Below the pieces are notes generated by a model. The model was not told the origin of the DNA. It did no database searches and worked only from the letters and a program-made list of their open reading frames with translations. The translations under genes and the position numbers were made by a program. Of a DNA stretch of 64,000 nucleotides, positions 61,441 through 64,000 are shown one piece after another. Source of the stretch: Flammeovirgaceae bacterium (lineage in GTDB: Bacteria; Bacteroidota; Bacteroidia; Cytophagales; Cyclobacteriaceae); assembly GCA_015180985.1 (NCBI GenBank), contig CP054185.1, positions 992,001-1,056,000 on the forward strand. The letters are read 5' to 3'. Each line of letters starts with the position of its first letter. Position 1 is the stretch's first letter.

Positions 61441-63918
61441 TCAGTTATCCCAACTGCACGGTTCCCAATCCGTACCGATCGGCTGGCCGGGCGGGGCCGG
61501 CACTAATTTTTCACTCTCAAATTTGCCCGGATGTTCGCGGTAAGCCTGTATCGTGTTCAGCAAATAGGCATAGTGCGCCTTCCAGCTTTCGGTGGTGGTT
61601 GACTTCGATTTTTCAGCGAGCCAGTTTTTCAACTGATCAATTTTAAGCAAGGCTATGGCACGTGCCGGTGCCGAGGCGTTATTGTTGCTGCTTAAGTCAA
61701 TCAGGTTATTCAATGTTGCATAGTTGACGGTCATCTGCACCAAGCCATTGTAACCCGGCAAGCCGTTACTTTTTATGGTCGAATTAATCACCCGGTCGAT
61801 TACGCTTTCCAGCGATGGCTGCTGGTTGCTTAACGCATTGTGCTGTACCAAACGGGTAGCGCGTGCAGGATTGAACAGTAACCTGAGCACCATATCGGCA
61901 GCGCTTTCGGCATAGGCCAGCGGATCGAAAGCAAGGTCGGTGCGTGTGCGGATCACTTCACGGCTGCGCGGATACCCGCTGGGATGGGGAGGAATGTTTT
62001 TGATCAGTTCGGCCGGCAGCGTGAGAGATTGGGGCGTTACTGTGTTGAGCAATGCATCCAACGCTTTTTGCTGCTGCGCAGCAGGAATCATTTCGGCAAC
62101 CGGCTGGCCATCGCCCCGCAGCGCGTACCGGTAATTCAAACCTCCGAGGATTTTCGAAGCGGCTTCGGCCTGGTAGCGGTGAAAGAAGTACATGGGCACC
62201 AGCACAACTTCAAGCATGGCCATGGGTGTGCCTTCGCGTATGTTTTTCTCACCGAAGTTTTTTAACGCTACCGATCGGATTTGCATAACCCGGTTCAGTT
62301 CATCGGCTGCATCCTTGCCGTTATCCCACAGGTGGGCGTACGGGTGTGCGCTTCCTTCGGGCCGGGCGTCCTGGTCAGACAGGAAAGTAAGGCCTGCCCG
62401 CAAACTGTTTTGAATAATTTTTTCGAGCTCTTCTGCTTCGCTGGTGCCTTCCGGAAAATGCTGGTAGCCGTAAGCGATGGAAACTTTATCCCACGCCCCG
62501 ATTTTGTCGTCATAGGCTCTGGAGAGATCAATTTTTCCATCAACAAGGTTTACCACCGGGTGGGGGTAATCCATTACCGAAGCCAGGTTTTCAGAAGAGG
62601 ACGCATAGCTGTGGGCAAGCCCCAGCGTGTGGCCTACTTCATGAGCGGAAAGCTGACGCAGGCGGGCCAACGCCATTTGCTGCATCTCAGGCGGAACGGT
62701 GCGGCCATCGGCATAGGGAGCCAGCAGTCCTTCGGCAATCAGAAAATCCTGCCGCACCCGCAGCGAACCCAGCGACACATGGCCTTTGATGATCTCACCG
62801 GTACGCGGGTCGCTTACCGAAGCGCCATACGACCACCCGCGGGTGGAACGGTGTACCCACTGAATTACGTTGTAGCGTACATCCATGGGGTCGGCATCTT
62901 CGGGCATCAATTCTACAATAAAGGCATTGCGGTAACCAATTGCTTCAAAGGCCTGGTTCCACCAGCGGGCGCCATCCAGTAAGGCGGAGCGGATCGGTTC
63001 AGGCGTTCCGCGATCGAGGTAATACACAATGGGTTTAACCGGATCACTGATGGATGCTCTCGGATCTTTTTTCTCCAGCCGGTGGCGGTTAATAAAACGC
63101 TTTTCGATGGGCTCCTGGATGGGTGTGGCATAATCGTAAAACGAAATGCCGAAGTAGCCGGCCCGCGGATCAAATTTGCGTGGTTTGTAATTGGCATCGG
63201 GTAACTGTACAAATGAATGATGCTGCCGTACGGTAACACTGTTGGGGGTGGGCGTTACACTGCGGATGTAACTGCCCGTTGCCTGCCCGGTAAACGTGAG
63301 TGTAACTTCCACCTCGGTGTTCTGCGGAAAGTTTTTGGTGCGCGGCAGGTAAAAGGCCGAGCGCGTTTTATCGAGTGTGTAATTGCCTTGCTGCATGCCG
63401 CGCAACCGGCCGGTAACATCGTGCGCATCCTGAAAGTAAAAATCGGTGGCGTCAACCAATACCTTGCCGGGCTCTTCGGCCGTTACGGTAAAGCCCCACA
63501 ACACCGATTGGGCAAAGGCCTGCTCTACGGCTTTTTGTTCCTCCTTGTTATCGGTGATCGCGCGGAAGCGGTAGTTCGGTTGTACCATTAAAATTTTTGG
63601 TCCCCTGCGTTCGAACTTTACGATGCGGTCATCACCCAGCTGCCCGCGATCGAGCCCGATGTCGTTGGAGCCGATACCGGCAGGCAGGGAATTGACGTAC
63701 AGGAATTCGGTATCGAACTTATCAATCAGCAGGAAAATCCTGTCCTGCTTTTCATCGTAGTAAAAATCAAAGTAGCCGGGATAGTGCTTCATGCCGGTCA
63801 CTTTGGCGGCAATGCCTGTGGCGGGTGGCTGGGTTACGGGTTGAGTATCGGGTTTTTTCTTTTGGGCGGATGCTTCAAAAAGAAGAAGGGCGCAAACGAG
63901 GAGCAGCAAATTTTTCAT
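61441..63918 (-). CDS. Exported zinc-dependent metalloprotease (DUF5117/DUF4953-like)
   Basis: An 825-residue exported protein (signal peptide MKNLLLLVCALLLFEASAQ). The zinc motif HEVGHTLGLAH (His426, Glu427, His430, His436) is of the extended HExxHxxGxxH metzincin type, and LASVMDYPHP follows as a probable Met-turn. The N-terminal region (FYYDEKQDRIFLLIDKFDTEFLY) and a C-terminal helical region fit the large Bacteroidota DUF5117/zinc-metalloprotease family. It probably degrades proteins outside the cell. The upstream 82 bases (63919-64000) contain no gene that I can identify. Confidence 0.9.
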   Translation of the reverse strand: MKNLLLLVCALLLFEASAQKKKPDTQPVTQPPATGIAAKVTGMKHYPGYFDFYYDEKQDRIFLLIDKFDTEFLYVNSLPAGIGSNDIGLDRGQLGDDRIVKFERRGPKILMVQPNYRFRAITDNKEEQKAVEQAFAQSVLWGFTVTAEEPGKVLVDATDFYFQDAHDVTGRLRGMQQGNYTLDKTRSAFYLPRTKNFPQNTEVEVTLTFTGQATGSYIRSVTPTPNSVTVRQHHSFVQLPDANYKPRKFDPRAGYFGISFYDYATPIQEPIEKRFINRHRLEKKDPRASISDPVKPIVYYLDRGTPEPIRSALLDGARWWNQAFEAIGYRNAFIVELMPEDADPMDVRYNVIQWVHRSTRGWSYGASVSDPRTGEIIKGHVSLGSLRVRQDFLIAEGLLAPYADGRTVPPEMQQMALARLRQLSAHEVGHTLGLAHSYASSSENLASVMDYPHPVVNLVDGKIDLSRAYDDKIGAWDKVSIAYGYQHFPEGTSEAEELEKIIQNSLRAGLTFLSDQDARPEGSAHPYAHLWDNGKDAADELNRVMQIRSVALKNFGEKNIREGTPMAMLEVVLVPMYFFHRYQAEAASKILGGLNYRYALRGDGQPVAEMIPAAQQQKALDALLNTVTPQSLTLPAELIKNIPPHPSGYPRSREVIRTRTDLAFDPLAYAESAADMVLRLLFNPARATRLVQHNALSNQQPSLESVIDRVINSTIKSNGLPGYNGLVQMTVNYATLNNLIDLSSNNNASAPARAIALLKIDQLKNWLAEKSKSTTTESWKAHYAYLLNTIQAYREHPGKFESEKLVPAPPGQPIGTDWEPCSWDN

Positions 63919-64000
63919 AATGAAAGGTTAAGGCAAGTAAGCTAAGAAGTTTGGCGGGTATGGCAAAGGTGGTTTATTGGAATGTGGTCACCGCAGCAAC

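Noticed and set aside
62281-62982. A 233-residue plus-strand open frame inside the metalloprotease gene
   Set aside because: It lies antisense to the HExxH region of a clear gene and shows no domain or signal.
1-64000. CRISPR arrays, tRNA or rRNA genes
   Set aside because: No regularly spaced direct repeats of CRISPR length and no recognisable tRNA or rRNA sequence were found when reading the gaps.

Overview
This window looks like a chromosomal segment of a Bacteroidota bacterium, most likely Cytophagales (Cyclobacteriaceae- or Chryseolinea-like). This is judged by eye, not by a database search. Pointers are a type IX secretion C-terminal sorting tail, a SusC-type plug domain, paired DUF3857 proteins, an UPF0316 protein, a fully bacteroidete rimP-nusA-infB set, many lipoproteins, -7 boxes of the TAnnTTTG type, and very few Shine-Dalgarno sequences. 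About 52 protein genes fill the window. I recognise no rRNA, tRNA, CRISPR array, transposase gene or prophage.

Layout. 0-6.7 kb: two TPM-domain proteins, glyA-tatC-rpiB, a polytopic membrane protein on the other strand, rbfA and a LolC/E-type permease. 6.8-17.5 kb: SNF2 helicase, LpxL-like acyltransferase, short-chain dehydrogenase, two DUF3857/transglutaminase-like exported proteins, radA and an UPF0316 membrane protein. 17.4-25.5 kb: a frameshifted T9SS-secreted protein, then a giant exported alpha-2-macroglobulin with an internal carboxypeptidase-regulatory domain and SusC-type plug, overlapped by a PLP-dependent deaminase/desulfhydrase gene. 25.6-36.9 kb: radical SAM protein, lysA, alpha/beta hydrolase plus SAM methyltransferase, metK, hpf, xerC, rpsU, acyl-CoA dehydrogenase and a UDP/dTDP-sugar operon (ugd-rmlB-rmlA). 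36.9-44.3 kb: M28 lipoprotein, rimP-nusA-infB, lemA and prfA. 44.3-50.7 kb: a run of lineage-specific lipoproteins and exported proteins with a nitroreductase and an amidohydrolase. 50.8-64 kb: TPR protein coupled to a lipid kinase, small membrane protein, DinB-like protein, M14 and S9 peptidases, tpx, a Calx-beta lipoprotein, a small membrane protein and a HExxH metalloprotease.

Function. The content is mostly housekeeping: one-carbon and methionine metabolism (glyA, metK), translation (rbfA, rpsU, hpf, rimP, nusA, infB, prfA), DNA maintenance (radA, xerC, SNF2), nucleotide sugars for surface polysaccharide, and a large exported hydrolase set typical of peptide-scavenging Bacteroidota. The unusual material is of two kinds. 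The first is the A2M/plug chimera. The second is several small families of palindromic repeats. One family has been captured in frame inside radA and at the start of the lipid kinase gene. A second sits between convergent genes and next to a start codon. A third (core TCGTCCTACGACTT) flanks and extends a small membrane-protein gene. I found no complete new multi-gene system. The A2M/plug chimera and the protein-coding palindromes are the best candidates for something worth describing.
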